A stretch of 39,119 nucleotides of DNA from Treponema sp. Lineage in GTDB: Bacteria > Spirochaetota > Spirochaetia > Treponematales > Treponemataceae. Positions 7,620-16,636 of the stretch are shown piece after piece (position 1 is the stretch's first letter; every line of letters starts with the position of its first letter). The translations under genes and the position numbers were made by a program. Below the pieces are notes generated by a model, which saw nothing but the letters and a program-made list of their open reading frames with translations, had not been told where the DNA came from and did no database searches. The stretch spans positions 1 to 39,119 of the forward strand of contig JAGCTZ010000122.1 in assembly GCA_017963165.1 (NCBI GenBank). The letters are read 5' to 3'.

Positions 7620-7663
7620 AACTACACTATATTTTTAAAGCTATACAAAATTTGGAGATATAT

Positions 7664-8008
7664 ATGGGTACAATTGGTATTGTTCTTTTGGTAATTTTTA
7701 TCATCGTTTGCGTTCTTTTAGTTCTTCTGGTTTCTATTCAGGATGATGGTGAAAATGGAATGGGTGGACTTTTAGGCGGTCGTGGAACTGCTGCATTCGG
7801 TTCACATTCTGCAAGTGTTCTTACAAAGGCAACTGGTGTTCTTGTTGCTTTGTTCTTTGTTCTTACATTGTCTCTTGCACTTGTAAACAAAAAGCCAAAG
7901 ACAGATAAATTTGTTAATTCTATTCCTGAAGAAGAAACAGTTTCTTCTGTAGAAACAACAGAAAACTGGTGGGAAGACGCCGCAGAAACTTCTGAAGCTG
8001 CTGAATAA
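7664..8008 (+). CDS. secG: Protein-export membrane protein SecG
   Basis: A 114-residue protein with two membrane segments: residues about 4-24 and, after the cytoplasmic loop, about 52-72. The loop has the family pattern MGGLLGGRGTAAFGSHSASV followed by LTKATG. It is part of the SecYEG translocon in the inner membrane. The C-terminal tail is acidic. I chose ATG 7664 over the in-frame TTG at 7652 because a Shine-Dalgarno (TGGAG, 7653-7657) lies 6 nt upstream and overlaps the TTG. In other bacteria secG also often neighbours tpiA, which supports the call. The next gene starts 2 nt after the stop. Confidence 0.93.
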   Translation: MGTIGIVLLVIFIIVCVLLVLLVSIQDDGENGMGGLLGGRGTAAFGSHSASVLTKATGVLVALFFVLTLSLALVNKKPKTDKFVNSIPEEETVSSVETTENWWEDAAETSEAAE

Positions 8009-8010
8009 AA

Positions 8011-8322
8011 GTGCAGGAAGAAATAAACGTAATCAACCATCTGCTGTCGGTTGAAAAGAATGCATCTGTCTTAATAGATAATGCAATTCGCGAAGCAGAC
8101 AGCAGAACGGCACAGGCCCGAAATCAAGCTAATTCTCAATTCAAAACAGAATATGATAAATGTGTTTCGCAAATGGAAGTTGATTACGAAAATACTATTC
8201 AAAGTAGAAAAGCGGAACACGAAGCAGAGCTTGAACAATTCAAATCAGATTTGGAGAATCGAACAAGAGATTACGAGGCTTTTAATAGTCTTTTAGATAA
8301 TCTGCTTAAACAATCTGTTTAA
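8011..8322 (+). CDS. V-type ATPase subunit G/H-like coiled-coil protein
   Basis: A 103-residue, almost wholly helical, charged protein starting at GTG 8011, 2 nt after the secG stop, with only a weak ribosome site; translational coupling is likely. It lacks membrane segments and consists of heptad-like repeats rich in Glu, Lys, Gln and Ala. This fits the peripheral-stalk subunit that pairs with subunit E in A/V-type ATPases (AhaH / NtpF-like). The assignment rests on size, coiled-coil character and position at the head of the operon rather than on a conserved motif. Confidence 0.7.
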   Translation: MQEEINVINHLLSVEKNASVLIDNAIREADSRTAQARNQANSQFKTEYDKCVSQMEVDYENTIQSRKAEHEAELEQFKSDLENRTRDYEAFNSLLDNLLKQSV

Positions 8323-8337
8323 GGCGGGAGGCGGCAG

Positions 8338-9351
8338 ATGGATAAATCCACAGCAGTTTCTTTTTGTTATGCAAAGGCAGCTGGTCTTTTGAGTAAAGCC
8401 TTTATAAAAGAAAGAACCCGTCTTTTATTTGAAGTTGAATCGCTTGCAGATTTATGGACACTTCTTTTTAAAGAACCGGCTCCGCTTGTTCCGGAAACCT
8501 TACTTGCACGTCAGATAGAAGAGCGTGCTTTTTCTGATTTTTTTTCACTTTATCTTTTTTTCTTAAAGCAATATGACAAACCGCCTCTTATTCTTATAGA
8601 CAAAATCAAACGCTATGAAGTCGAGAATGTTAAAGAAATTGTTGGTGCTCTTTGTTCTGGAGAAAATGAGCTTCCGCGTTTGCTAGACTTAAAGGATTTC
8701 AGTAAAATAGATTTACAAGCCTGGCCTGAACTTGCAAAAATGACTGCAGGTACAGATTTTGAATGGCTTAAAAAAACTCCGGATTTAAGCGAGCAGCAGC
8801 AGGTTGAATTTAAGTTGGACCTTATGCTTTTGCGCGAAAACTGGAAAGCCATAAATAATTGTCATGGAGATGATAAGGAAGGGCACATAAAGCTTTTTCT
8901 TGATGAGTTTGTAATTAAAAATATAATCTGGGCACTTAGGCTTGAGCTTTATTATGAAATGCCGGCTGAACAGGTTATTCAGAATCTTTTTTATGTTACA
9001 GATTCACCCGATAAAAATGATCCTGTTGCGGCACCTGCAATAAAGGTGCTTGGTTTTGATAAAAATACTTATCAGGACTGGGAAAACTGGGAATTTGAAA
9101 AATATCTTAATCCGTATGAACCTGGACAAACCTGGTGTGTTGATCCGGTATGGATTGAGCGAAGATATATAGAACATCAGGCAGTGCTGGCTGAACAGAT
9201 TTTTCATCGATACCCGATGGAAGATGCTGCGCTTGCTGCATGGTTTAAAATAAAGTCGTATGAGCTTACGTGTATTCGTACGGCTGTAGAAAGTCTGAGG
9301 CTTAATATAGGTTCTAAAGAAGCAATGGAGGCTGTAGGAGTAAATGGCTAG
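8338..9351 (+). CDS. V-type ATPase subunit C (AC39/d-like)
   Basis: A 337-residue soluble helical protein. In A/V-type ATPases this funnel-shaped subunit connects the central rotor to the K ring. It is Glu/Leu/Trp rich, with the conserved-style N-terminus YAKAAGLLSKAFIKERTRLL, a mid segment MLLRENWKAINNC and a C-terminal region of the type WFKIKSYELTCIRTAVESLRL, which is typical of the C/AC39 family. A strong Shine-Dalgarno GGGAGG (8326-8331) lies 6 nt before ATG. Its end overlaps the start of subunit I by 8 nt, implying coupled translation. Confidence 0.85.
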   Translation: MDKSTAVSFCYAKAAGLLSKAFIKERTRLLFEVESLADLWTLLFKEPAPLVPETLLARQIEERAFSDFFSLYLFFLKQYDKPPLILIDKIKRYEVENVKEIVGALCSGENELPRLLDLKDFSKIDLQAWPELAKMTAGTDFEWLKKTPDLSEQQQVEFKLDLMLLRENWKAINNCHGDDKEGHIKLFLDEFVIKNIIWALRLELYYEMPAEQVIQNLFYVTDSPDKNDPVAAPAIKVLGFDKNTYQDWENWEFEKYLNPYEPGQTWCVDPVWIERRYIEHQAVLAEQIFHRYPMEDAALAAWFKIKSYELTCIRTAVESLRLNIGSKEAMEAVGVNG

Positions 9352-11344
9352 AACGGCAGAAATGCGTTTGATAGAGTTGATGGTTCTCAAACAGGATATT
9401 TCGGCAGTAATCGAATATATCGGTAAAAAAGAATCGTTCCAGTTTCAGGACAGTGAGCGCGACAGACCTAAGGATAAAAAGTCCGACAACGAGCTTGATG
9501 TTGATTCAAATTTCTACACAAGCTTAAGAAACGCTTCTGTTAATCTTGGTATTCCTCTTTCTGATTCTGATTTTGATGTTAAAAACTGTTCTTCTCCAAC
9601 TGCACAAGATAGGGAAGATGCTACTCGTATTATTAAAACATATAATGATTTACAGGAAGAACTTGAAGCAAAAAATCAGGAAGTTGCAAAATGTACTGAT
9701 GCGTATAAGGAAGCACTTGCGTTTGCAAATCTAAAGGTTTCTTTTTCGGAGCTTGACAGTCTTTCTTTTCTTTCTTTGCGTGTTGGTAAAATTGATGCTG
9801 CTGGTTTTGATAGCATGAAGTCTGATCTTGCAGCTATGGCAGTTGTTATTGCGCTTGGTGAAGATAAATCTCATGTGCTTGTTGCTTCTTCTAAAAAGAA
9901 CAGTGCCCAGGTTGATATTGAGCTTAAAAGACTTGGTTTTGTAGCGCTCGAAATCCCTAAGGATTTTCAGGGTGTTCCACAGGATGTGCTTGATGGCCTT
10001 TCTGCTCAGAAAAAGAAAGTTGAAGCAGAGCTTGAAGAGCTTGAAACAACACGCGCTAATTTTGCCGAAACCCACAAGGCTATAATTCATCATCTTATAG
10101 AAGCTTTTGCTATTGGAGTTCAGATTTCGGATGTTGTAAAGGGGCTTGAATCTACAGAGCTTGTTTATAGAATTACAGGCTGGGTTCCGTATGCAGAAAC
10201 AGAAACTTATATGAAGGAATTGGATAGCATTACTTCGGGACGGATCGCGTTCCGTGAATATTCTCCGTTTGAAGTTCCTTCTGTTGTTAGTGGAAAAGAA
10301 CAGGTTCCTGTAAAGCTTAGTCATGGCAAATTTGTAAAAAGCTTTGAGCGCATGATTTTTAGTTATGGTGCTCCGCTTTACGGAACGATTGACCCGACTC
10401 CTTTTGTAGCTGTTTTCTTTACTTTGCTGTTTGGAATAATGTTCGGCGATCTTGGCCAGGGGCTTGTTTTTGTTCTTGTCGGAATCCTAATGGCTGCAAA
10501 GGTTATAAAGGTTGGCGGCTGGAACAAGTTTGCGCCTATCTTTATGGCAATCGGAATTTCAAGTTCTATAATGGGTTTGCTTACCGGTGAATTCTTTTCT
10601 AACGAAACCTTGCTTGAGCCTTTTGCAGAATGGGTAACAGGATTTTTTGGAACTCCACATGCGCCTATCTTAAAAATGATGCCTTCTTCTGACCCGTCGT
10701 CTATTGTTGCGATGTTCGGAGTTTTTGGTGTTGCTGTTGGAATTGGTTTTATAATTAATACAATAGGACTTTTACTTAACATTATAAATAATTTGCGCTG
10801 CCGTCGTTTTGATGAAGCCTTTTTTGGTAAGAATGGTCTTGCCGGTGCAATATTCTTCTGGTATGTAATTGTAATGATTATCCGCATGGTTGTTTTCCAT
10901 CATGCAATTGCAGTTTATGACTGGATTGTAATTGGTATTTCGCTTTTCCTTGCGGCTTTTGCAGAACCGTTTGAAAATCTTGTTGCCGGACGACGACCTG
11001 TTCTTGAAAACGGCTTTGGTACTTATTTGATTTCGGGTGTAGTAGAGCTTATCGAAGTTATTTCGGGTTATCTTTCTAATACCGTAAGCTTTGTTCGTGT
11101 CGGTGCGTTTGCGCTTTCTCATGCTGTACTTGATTTTCTTATTCTGACTCTTACAAATATGTGCGGTGGCGAAGGAAGCGTTGTTGGTATTCTTATTCTT
11201 GTTGTGGGAAATGCGATTATTATTCTGCTCGAAGGAATGATTGTTGCAATTCAGGTAATAAGATTGCAGTACTACGAGTTCTTCTCGAAGTTCTTCCACG
11301 AAACCGGTAGAGAGTTTAAACCTTTTAGGTTTGTGAATGCGTAA
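9344..11344 (+). CDS. V-type ATPase subunit I (a-subunit, ion channel half)
   Basis: A 666-residue protein. Residues 1-330 are cytosolic with coiled coils (peripheral-stalk attachment). Residues about 335-650 contain roughly seven to eight membrane helices that form the ion half-channels beside the K ring. The junction carries GAPLYGTIDPTPF (342-354) and FGDLGQGL, both typical. The essential channel arginine is R585 in LSNTVSFVRVGAFALSH. A second conserved segment is LEGMIVAIQVIRLQYYEFF (Q637, R640). The C-terminus KFFHETGREFKPF is standard. Starts at ATG 9344 with TAGGAG close upstream, overlapping subunit C. Confidence 0.95.
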   Translation: MARTAEMRLIELMVLKQDISAVIEYIGKKESFQFQDSERDRPKDKKSDNELDVDSNFYTSLRNASVNLGIPLSDSDFDVKNCSSPTAQDREDATRIIKTYNDLQEELEAKNQEVAKCTDAYKEALAFANLKVSFSELDSLSFLSLRVGKIDAAGFDSMKSDLAAMAVVIALGEDKSHVLVASSKKNSAQVDIELKRLGFVALEIPKDFQGVPQDVLDGLSAQKKKVEAELEELETTRANFAETHKAIIHHLIEAFAIGVQISDVVKGLESTELVYRITGWVPYAETETYMKELDSITSGRIAFREYSPFEVPSVVSGKEQVPVKLSHGKFVKSFERMIFSYGAPLYGTIDPTPFVAVFFTLLFGIMFGDLGQGLVFVLVGILMAAKVIKVGGWNKFAPIFMAIGISSSIMGLLTGEFFSNETLLEPFAEWVTGFFGTPHAPILKMMPSSDPSSIVAMFGVFGVAVGIGFIINTIGLLLNIINNLRCRRFDEAFFGKNGLAGAIFFWYVIVMIIRMVVFHHAIAVYDWIVIGISLFLAAFAEPFENLVAGRRPVLENGFGTYLISGVVELIEVISGYLSNTVSFVRVGAFALSHAVLDFLILTLTNMCGGEGSVVGILILVVGNAIIILLEGMIVAIQVIRLQYYEFFSKFFHETGREFKPFRFVNA

Positions 11345-11351
11345 AATTAAC

Positions 11352-11420
11352 GGAGCCCTTCGACAGGCTCAGGGATCACAATAATATTACAACGCGGTTC
11401 CTGAGCCTGTCGAAGGGGCC
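11352..11420. repeat. TTCGACA/TGTCGAA palindromic repeat between subunits I and K
   Basis: Two perfect 17-bp inverted arms, CCTTCGACAGGCTCAGG (11357-11373) and CCTGAGCCTGTCGAAGG (11400-11416), with outer GGAGCC/GGCC flanks and a 26-nt AT-rich loop. It starts 7 nt after the subunit I stop and ends just before the subunit K Shine-Dalgarno (GGAGGAG from 11421). Palindromes of this type are widespread in bacterial genomes. Here the transcript must contain a long stem-loop between two subunits needed in very different amounts. Confidence 0.85.
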
Positions 11421-11437
11421 GGAGGAGAAATGATAAA

Positions 11438-11758
11438 ATGAAAAAGAAGCTTTTTCTTATTCTTACAATTTTGTTGTGTACTTGTGCTGCACTTTTTGCC
11501 CAGGATACAGAAGGCGCAGAAGAAGTAGCAGCTAATGCAGGCGGTATTTCTGCAGGAATTAAATATCTTGCAGCAGCTATTGCAGTTGGACTTGCATGTC
11601 TTGCAGGTGGTATTGCCGTTGCAAAAATTGGTGCATCTGCAATGGGTGCAATGAGCGAAAATCCAGAGCTTTCTGGTAAGGCACTTCCTTTCGTAGGTCT
11701 TGCAGAAGGTATTTGTCTTTGGGGAATGCTTGTTGCAGTTCTTATTTTGATTTTGTAG
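11438..11758 (+). CDS. V-type ATPase subunit K (proteolipid, rotor ring)
   Basis: A 106-residue proteolipid. Residues 1-21 look like a cleavable signal peptide (ending ALFA, before QDTEGAEE), followed by one helical hairpin: TM1 about 40-65, a polar loop with GAMSENPEL, and TM2 about 83-106. The ion-carrying acidic residue is E90 in GLAEGICLWG. It is thus a single-hairpin (8-kDa-type) subunit rather than the double-hairpin 16-kDa form of Enterococcus NtpK. No Gln ligand is visible in TM1 and E90 is followed by Gly-Ile rather than Thr-Gln, which argues for H+ rather than Na+ coupling (inference). Ribosome site GGAGGAG lies about 10 nt before ATG. Confidence 0.93.
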   Translation: MKKKLFLILTILLCTCAALFAQDTEGAEEVAANAGGISAGIKYLAAAIAVGLACLAGGIAVAKIGASAMGAMSENPELSGKALPFVGLAEGICLWGMLVAVLILIL

Positions 11759-11765
11759 TTATAGA

Positions 11766-12098
11766 ATGCAATATTTTATTATAGGGCAGCGTGAGATTGT
11801 CCTTGCCTTTAAGATGACTGGTATTGATGGAGTTGTCGCCGATACACGCGAACAAGTGCTCGAAGCCTTTAACAGAGTTACGGGAAAGGGTGGTATTGCA
11901 AATGTTCCGTCCGACGAGATTCCGCGGGTTCTTATTCTTACCGAAGAAGCAGCCAGTTTGATTGAAGACGAAGAAATCCAATGGCAGAAAACAGGAAGAT
12001 TTCCTCTGATTGTAGAAGTTCCGGGGCTAAACGGACATATGAAGGGCAAAAAAACTCTTTCTGATGCAATTAGAGAAGCCGTTGGTGTTAATGTGTGA
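11766..12098 (+). CDS. V-type ATPase subunit F
   Basis: A 110-residue protein forming part of the central rotor with subunit D in A/V-type ATPases. It has the family's Rossmann-like pattern: N-terminal YFIIGQREIVLAFKMTGIDG, then RVLILTEEAASLI in the middle and a basic, Gly-containing C-terminal helix (GHMKGKKTLSDAIREAVG). Length is normal. It starts 7 nt after the subunit K stop with no clear Shine-Dalgarno, so it probably depends on coupling to the upstream gene. Confidence 0.9.
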   Translation: MQYFIIGQREIVLAFKMTGIDGVVADTREQVLEAFNRVTGKGGIANVPSDEIPRVLILTEEAASLIEDEEIQWQKTGRFPLIVEVPGLNGHMKGKKTLSDAIREAVGVNV

Positions 12099-12108
12099 TA
12101 TTTATAAG

Positions 12109-12136
12109 GTGGCCCTTCGAGAGCCTCAGGGACCAC
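12109..12136. repeat. Single-arm TTCGAGA-type hairpin repeat between subunits F and E
   Basis: GTGGCCCT (12109-12116) pairs with AGGG-A-CCAC (12128-12136, one bulged A). The interior, CCCTTCGAGAGCCTCAGGGACC, is a diverged single arm of the repeat seen at 11352 and 14568. It occupies most of the 68-nt gap before subunit E. Confidence 0.7.
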
Positions 12137-12166
12137 TGCTAGAGTGAATATGTAGGAAAAAATTAA

Positions 12167-12793
12167 ATGCAGGAACTAAGATCTACAGATATTCTTGATA
12201 AAGAAATAGAAGCAGATGCAAGACGAAGAGCCGAAGCAATCCTTAAGCGTGCAGATGAAGAATGTGCGCAGATTATTGCTTCTGTAAAAAATCGTATTGA
12301 TGTTGCACATCAGGAAAAAGAAGAATTTTACTCAAAAAAGCTTGATGCCTTTGAAAGAGATTTGACTGCATCCGGCCCGCTGGAAAAACAGCGTTTTAAA
12401 GTTTCGTTTATTCAGGAACAGATTATGGCTGCAATCAATTCTTATCTTGAAGGGCTTACAGAAGAAAAACGTCTTGAACTTGTAACTGATCATTTTGATT
12501 TTTCTACCTGCGAAGGTAAAAAGATAAATGCGTATGTTTACGGCTTTAATGTTGAAACTGTAGAAAAGCTTCTTAAATCAAAACTTAACAGTTCCCTTGT
12601 TTCCTGCACAAAAACTGAATTTGGAAAAACAATAATAGAAGATGAAATTGGGCTGGAGCATTATGAAGGTGTTATTTTAGAGGCAGAAGATAAATCGCTT
12701 CGCTGTCGGCTGACTCTTGCCCAGATTTTTGGTGGAATTCTTGACAAGTATCGTGCAGAGCTTTCTGAGGCTTTGTTCGGAGGCAGTCTATGA
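12167..12793 (+). CDS. V-type ATPase subunit E
   Basis: A 208-residue peripheral-stalk subunit. The N-terminal half (residues 1-95) is a long charged helix with [17 protein letters not shown] and similar heptads that would pair with the G/H-like subunit. The C-terminal half is globular and ends in [15 protein letters not shown], matching the family's R-x-E-x(3)-LF terminus. Weak ribosome site AGGAAAA about 8 nt before ATG. The stop overlaps the subunit A start as ATGA. Confidence 0.9.
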   Translation: MQELRSTDILDKEIEADARRRAEAILKRADEECAQIIASVKNRIDVAHQEKEEFYSKKLDAFERDLTASGPLEKQRFKVSFIQEQIMAAINSYLEGLTEEKRLELVTDHFDFSTCEGKKINAYVYGFNVETVEKLLKSKLNSSLVSCTKTEFGKTIIEDEIGLEHYEGVILEAEDKSLRCRLTLAQIFGGILDKYRAELSEALFGGSL

Positions 12794-14550
12794 TTGAAGG
12801 AAAAATTACCCGTATTTCTGGACCGATTGTATATGCTCAAGGGCTTGATGGCTGTGGTCTTTATGACGTTGTAGATGTCGGCGAAAAAAAATTGATTGGT
12901 GAAATAATCCGTCAGAATAAAGGAAACTCTACTATCCAGGTTTATGAGGAAGATACTGGTATGCACCTTGGCGAAAAGGTTGTTTGTACACAGCGTCCGC
13001 TTTCTTTGAGACTTGGTCCTGGACTTGTCGGAAATATTTACGATGGTATTCAAAGACCTTTACAGCTGCTTAATGAATTTCTTTTGCCGGGTGAACGCAC
13101 AGAACCTCTTGACTGTAAAAAAATCTGGCATTTTGATGCTGCAGAAAATGTAAAAGAGGGAATGGATATTGTTCCCGGGTTTGTACTTGGAACTGTAAAA
13201 GAAACAGAATCAATAATTCAGAAAATAATGGTGCCGCCGGAAACCCGTGGTAAAAAACTTGTAAAATTTACGGGCAGCGGCGACTACACAATAGAAGATG
13301 TAATAGGCTTAACAGAGTTTGATGAAGAAATTCGTCTTTCTCAATACTGGGCTGTAAGAAAACCAAGACCTTATAAAGAAAAGCTTGGTGTTTCTGAACC
13401 GCTTATAACAGGACAGCGTGTAATAGATGTTTTCTTTCCATTAAGTAAAGGTGGAACTGCTGCAATTCCTGGTGGTTTTGGAACTGGTAAAACAATGACT
13501 CAGCATGCAGTTGCAAAATGGTGTGATGCAGATCTTATTGTTTATATAGGTTGCGGTGAACGCGGAAACGAAATGACAGAGGTTCTTACAGAATTTCCTG
13601 AGCTTATAGACCCGCGTACCGGGCGTTCTATCATGGAACGAACAATTCTTATTGCAAATACTTCGAATATGCCTGTTGCTGCGCGCGAGGTTTCGCTTTA
13701 TTCCGGAATTACTCTTGCAGAATATTACCGCGATATGGGAATGGACGTTGCAATCATGGCAGATTCTACAAGCCGCTGGGCAGAAGCATTACGCGAGCTT
13801 AGTGGTCGTATGGAAGAAATGCCTGCAGAAGAAGGATTCCCTGCATATTTACCAACCCGTCTTGCTTCTTTTTATGAACGTGCAGGTCGTGTAGATGCAC
13901 TTTGCGGTGAACAGGGCTCTGTTAGTGTAATTGGAGCAGTTTCTCCACCAGGTGGTGATTTTTCTGAACCTGTTACTCAACATACAAAACGATTTATCCG
14001 CTGTTTCTGGGCGCTTGACCGCGAGCTTGCAAATGCCCGTCATTATCCTGCAATCGGTTGGATAGATTCTTATTCGGAATATGCAGATGAAGTTCGTGAC
14101 TGGTGGGAGCTTCGTAATCCACTGTGGTGGCAGTTAAGACAGCAGGCTTTGGATTTGTTAAAAGTTGAACAGAAGCTTGAACAGATTGTTCGTCTTATTG
14201 GTCCTGATGCACTTCCTCCGTCACAAAGACTTGTTCTTAAAGTTGCAGAAATGATAAAGAACGGCTTTTTGCAGCAGAATGCCTTTGACGATATAGATAA
14301 ATATTGTTCGATAGAAAAACAGATTCTTATTCTTGATTTGATAATGGAATATAGTCGTCGTGCAGATGCTGTTGTAAAACGAGGTGCATTACTTTCCAGG
14401 GTTATAAATCTGCCTGTATGTGATGAACTTGTGCGTATAAAAATGCAGTATTCAAACGACCAGGTTGATAAAATAGAAGAAATACGTACGCGCTTAGATC
14501 AGCAGCTTGGCGAATTAGAGCGTGCATATTCAACAAGAACCAGAGGTTAG
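12790..14550 (+). CDS. atpA: V-type ATPase catalytic subunit A
   Basis: A 586-residue catalytic subunit that hydrolyses or makes ATP in the A3B3 head. Walker A is GGFGTGKT (228-235), slightly different from the more usual GPFGSGKT. The catalytic glutamate is E257 in CGERGNEM. Other conserved segments are [29 protein letters not shown] (split here: [13 protein letters not shown], then [17 protein letters not shown]) and [13 protein letters not shown]. The non-homologous region (about 110-190) that separates A from F-type beta is present. ATG overlaps the subunit E stop (ATGA). Confidence 0.97.
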   Translation: MIEGKITRISGPIVYAQGLDGCGLYDVVDVGEKKLIGEIIRQNKGNSTIQVYEEDTGMHLGEKVVCTQRPLSLRLGPGLVGNIYDGIQRPLQLLNEFLLPGERTEPLDCKKIWHFDAAENVKEGMDIVPGFVLGTVKETESIIQKIMVPPETRGKKLVKFTGSGDYTIEDVIGLTEFDEEIRLSQYWAVRKPRPYKEKLGVSEPLITGQRVIDVFFPLSKGGTAAIPGGFGTGKTMTQHAVAKWCDADLIVYIGCGERGNEMTEVLTEFPELIDPRTGRSIMERTILIANTSNMPVAAREVSLYSGITLAEYYRDMGMDVAIMADSTSRWAEALRELSGRMEEMPAEEGFPAYLPTRLASFYERAGRVDALCGEQGSVSVIGAVSPPGGDFSEPVTQHTKRFIRCFWALDRELANARHYPAIGWIDSYSEYADEVRDWWELRNPLWWQLRQQALDLLKVEQKLEQIVRLIGPDALPPSQRLVLKVAEMIKNGFLQQNAFDDIDKYCSIEKQILILDLIMEYSRRADAVVKRGALLSRVINLPVCDELVRIKMQYSNDQVDKIEEIRTRLDQQLGELERAYSTRTRG

Positions 14551-14567
14551 AGGGTAAAGAAAACTGC

Positions 14568-14625
14568 GGTCCCTGAGCTTGTCGAAGGGTAAGCTAGAGG
14601 CGGTCCTTCGACAAGCTCAGGAACC
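14568..14625. repeat. TTCGACA/TGTCGAA palindromic repeat between subunits A and B
   Basis: Perfect 17-bp arms CCTGAGCTTGTCGAAGG (14572-14588) and CCTTCGACAAGCTCAGG (14605-14621), each extended by GGTC/GAACC, with a 16-nt loop. The subunit B Shine-Dalgarno (GGGAG, 14628-14632) starts 3 nt after the repeat, so folding of this stem may affect initiation of B. Translating the repeat gives the familiar spurious PELVEG/STSSGT peptides. Confidence 0.85.
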
Positions 14626-14639
14626 ACGGGAGTTGTATA

Positions 14640-16010
14640 ATGAAAGGTGTAGAATATAGAGGTGTAACTTCTGTAGACGGTCCAATTGTCGTCCTCAAAA
14701 GTACCGAAAATGTTTTTTACAATGAAACTGTATGTGTCCGCGACAGAAACGGCAACAAGCGTACAGGTAAAGTTGTTGATATAAGTAAGGATGCTGTTGT
14801 AGTTCAGATTTTTGGTTCTACGACAGGTCTTGATCTTGATGAAACATCCTTTGAATTTCTTGACGAGCCGCTTGAGCTTAGGGTAGGTGATGGTCTTCTT
14901 GGTCGTGTATTCAATGGACTTGGTGAGCCTATAGATGGTTATCCGCCGATTGTTTCTTCGGAAAAAAGAAATGTAAACGGAAACCCGATTAATCCGTATG
15001 CCCGTGTTTATCCGCGCGATTTTATTCAGACTGGTATTTCTGCAATAGACGGAATGAACTCTCTTGTCCGCGGACAAAAGCTTCCAATTTTTAGTGGTAA
15101 CGGTCTTTCACATAATAAGCTTGCAGCCCAGATTATACGTCAGGCAAAGCTTCGTAATAATGATGAAAAATTCGTAATGGTTTTTGCAGGCATGGGAATT
15201 AAATATGACGTTGCAAAATTCTTTGTTGACACCTTTGAAGAGTCTGGTGTACTTGCAAATGTTGTAATGTTCCAGAGCCTTGCAGATGCTCCTTCTATTG
15301 AACGAATTATTACTCCACGTTGTGCGCTTACTGCTGCAGAATATCTTGCTTTTGAAAAAGATATGCATGTTCTTGTTGTTCTTACAGATATGACAAACTA
15401 CTGCGAAGCCTTGCGCGAAATTTCTACAACACGTGGTGAAGTTCCGGGGCGAAAAGGTTATCCAGGTTATTTGTATTCTGACCTTGCAGAGCTTTATGAA
15501 CGTGCCGGAAAAATTAAAGGTTCAAAGGGATCTATTACACAGATTCCAATTCTTACAATGCCTAATGATGATATTTCTCATCCAATTCCGGATTTGACAG
15601 GATATATTACAGAAGGTCAGATTGTACTTGGAAGAGAACTTTTCCAGAAGGGACTTTATCCTCCTGTTACATCTCTTTCGAGTCTTAGCCGACTTATGAA
15701 GGATGGTATTGGTCCTGACATGACACGCGAAGATCATGCTGCAGTTTCATCGCAGCTGTTTGCCTCTTATTCAAAGGTTAAGACAATCAGAAATCTTGCT
15801 GCAATTATTGGCGAAGAAGAATTAAGTGATCTTGACCGCCAGTATTTAAGATTTGGCGAACGCTTTGAAGAAGAGTTTTTGAATCAGGGTGAATTTGAAG
15901 ACAGAACAATTGAGGATACTTTAAATATCGGATGGCAGATTTTGCAGGAGCTTCCGGAAGAAGAATTAACACGTATAAAACCAGAGTTGATAGAAAAATA
16001 TAGGAAATGA
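14640..16010 (+). CDS. atpB: V-type ATPase regulatory subunit B
   Basis: A 456-residue non-catalytic nucleotide-binding-type subunit alternating with A in the head. It has the N-terminal barrel ([14 protein letters not shown]), then [20 protein letters not shown] and [14 protein letters not shown] in place of a Walker A P-loop, as expected for B. Further conserved segments are [23 protein letters not shown] (continuous in the protein from about residue 249) and [20 protein letters not shown]. Ribosome site GGGAG 7 nt upstream. The stop overlaps the subunit D start as ATGA. Confidence 0.96.
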   Translation: MKGVEYRGVTSVDGPIVVLKSTENVFYNETVCVRDRNGNKRTGKVVDISKDAVVVQIFGSTTGLDLDETSFEFLDEPLELRVGDGLLGRVFNGLGEPIDGYPPIVSSEKRNVNGNPINPYARVYPRDFIQTGISAIDGMNSLVRGQKLPIFSGNGLSHNKLAAQIIRQAKLRNNDEKFVMVFAGMGIKYDVAKFFVDTFEESGVLANVVMFQSLADAPSIERIITPRCALTAAEYLAFEKDMHVLVVLTDMTNYCEALREISTTRGEVPGRKGYPGYLYSDLAELYERAGKIKGSKGSITQIPILTMPNDDISHPIPDLTGYITEGQIVLGRELFQKGLYPPVTSLSSLSRLMKDGIGPDMTREDHAAVSSQLFASYSKVKTIRNLAAIIGEEELSDLDRQYLRFGERFEEEFLNQGEFEDRTIEDTLNIGWQILQELPEEELTRIKPELIEKYRK

Positions 16011-16636
16011 ACATAAATATTGCGCCGACAAAATCAAATCTTCTCATTACAAAAGAACAGCTTGCAGTTTCGACTAATGGTTATGAACTGCTGGAAGAAA
16101 AGCGTGAAATTCTTGTTCGTGAGCTTATGCGTCTTGTAGAACAGGTAAAACTTTTGGAAGATGAAATTGAACAGGCAATAGAAGAAGCTTATCCTGCGTT
16201 CAAGCGCATGCTTATGATTGATGGTGCCGATCAGGTAGAACGGATTGCTCACGCAATTCACTATGATTTTGATATGATAGAAAAGGTTGCTGTTGTTGGT
16301 GGAATGCAGTTTGAAACAATAGAAGTTGAACTTCCTAAAAAAGAGCTTTTTTATTCCTTTTTGGGAACTTATGCAAACACAGATGATGTAATTGTAAAGT
16401 TTTTTAATCTGCTTACGCTGCTTACACAAATGGCTTCTATTCGTACGATTGTCTGGCGTCTTGCAGAAGAAGTAAAGCGTACTCAGCGTCGTGTAAATGC
16501 TCTTGATAAAATGATAATCCCGCAGGCTACAGAGACGATAAAATATATAGAGAGTGTTCTTGAAGAACGTGAACGCGAAAATGTCTTTGTGCTTAAGGCT
16601 TTAAAGAAAAAGAAGCAGAATTCAAAAGAGGTGTAA
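16007..16636 (+). CDS. atpD: V-type ATPase subunit D
   Basis: A 209-residue central-shaft subunit (rotor axle). The N-terminus has the family motif [20 protein letters not shown] followed by [14 protein letters not shown]. Long N- and C-terminal helices form an antiparallel coiled coil, ending [20 protein letters not shown] and LEEREREN, as is typical. Normal length. It overlaps B by 4 nt and abuts the next gene (TAAATG), so the operon continues. Confidence 0.95.
   Translation: MNINIAPTKSNLLITKEQLAVSTNGYELLEEKREILVRELMRLVEQVKLLEDEIEQAIEEAYPAFKRMLMIDGADQVERIAHAIHYDFDMIEKVAVVGGMQFETIEVELPKKELFYSFLGTYANTDDVIVKFFNLLTLLTQMASIRTIVWRLAEEVKRTQRRVNALDKMIIPQATETIKYIESVLEERERENVFVLKALKKKKQNSKEV

Noticed and set aside
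14547..15077. Minus-strand frame beginning in the A/B junction repeat
   Set aside because: Its N-terminal part is just the translated palindrome (PELVEG, STSSGT) and the rest is antisense to subunit B.
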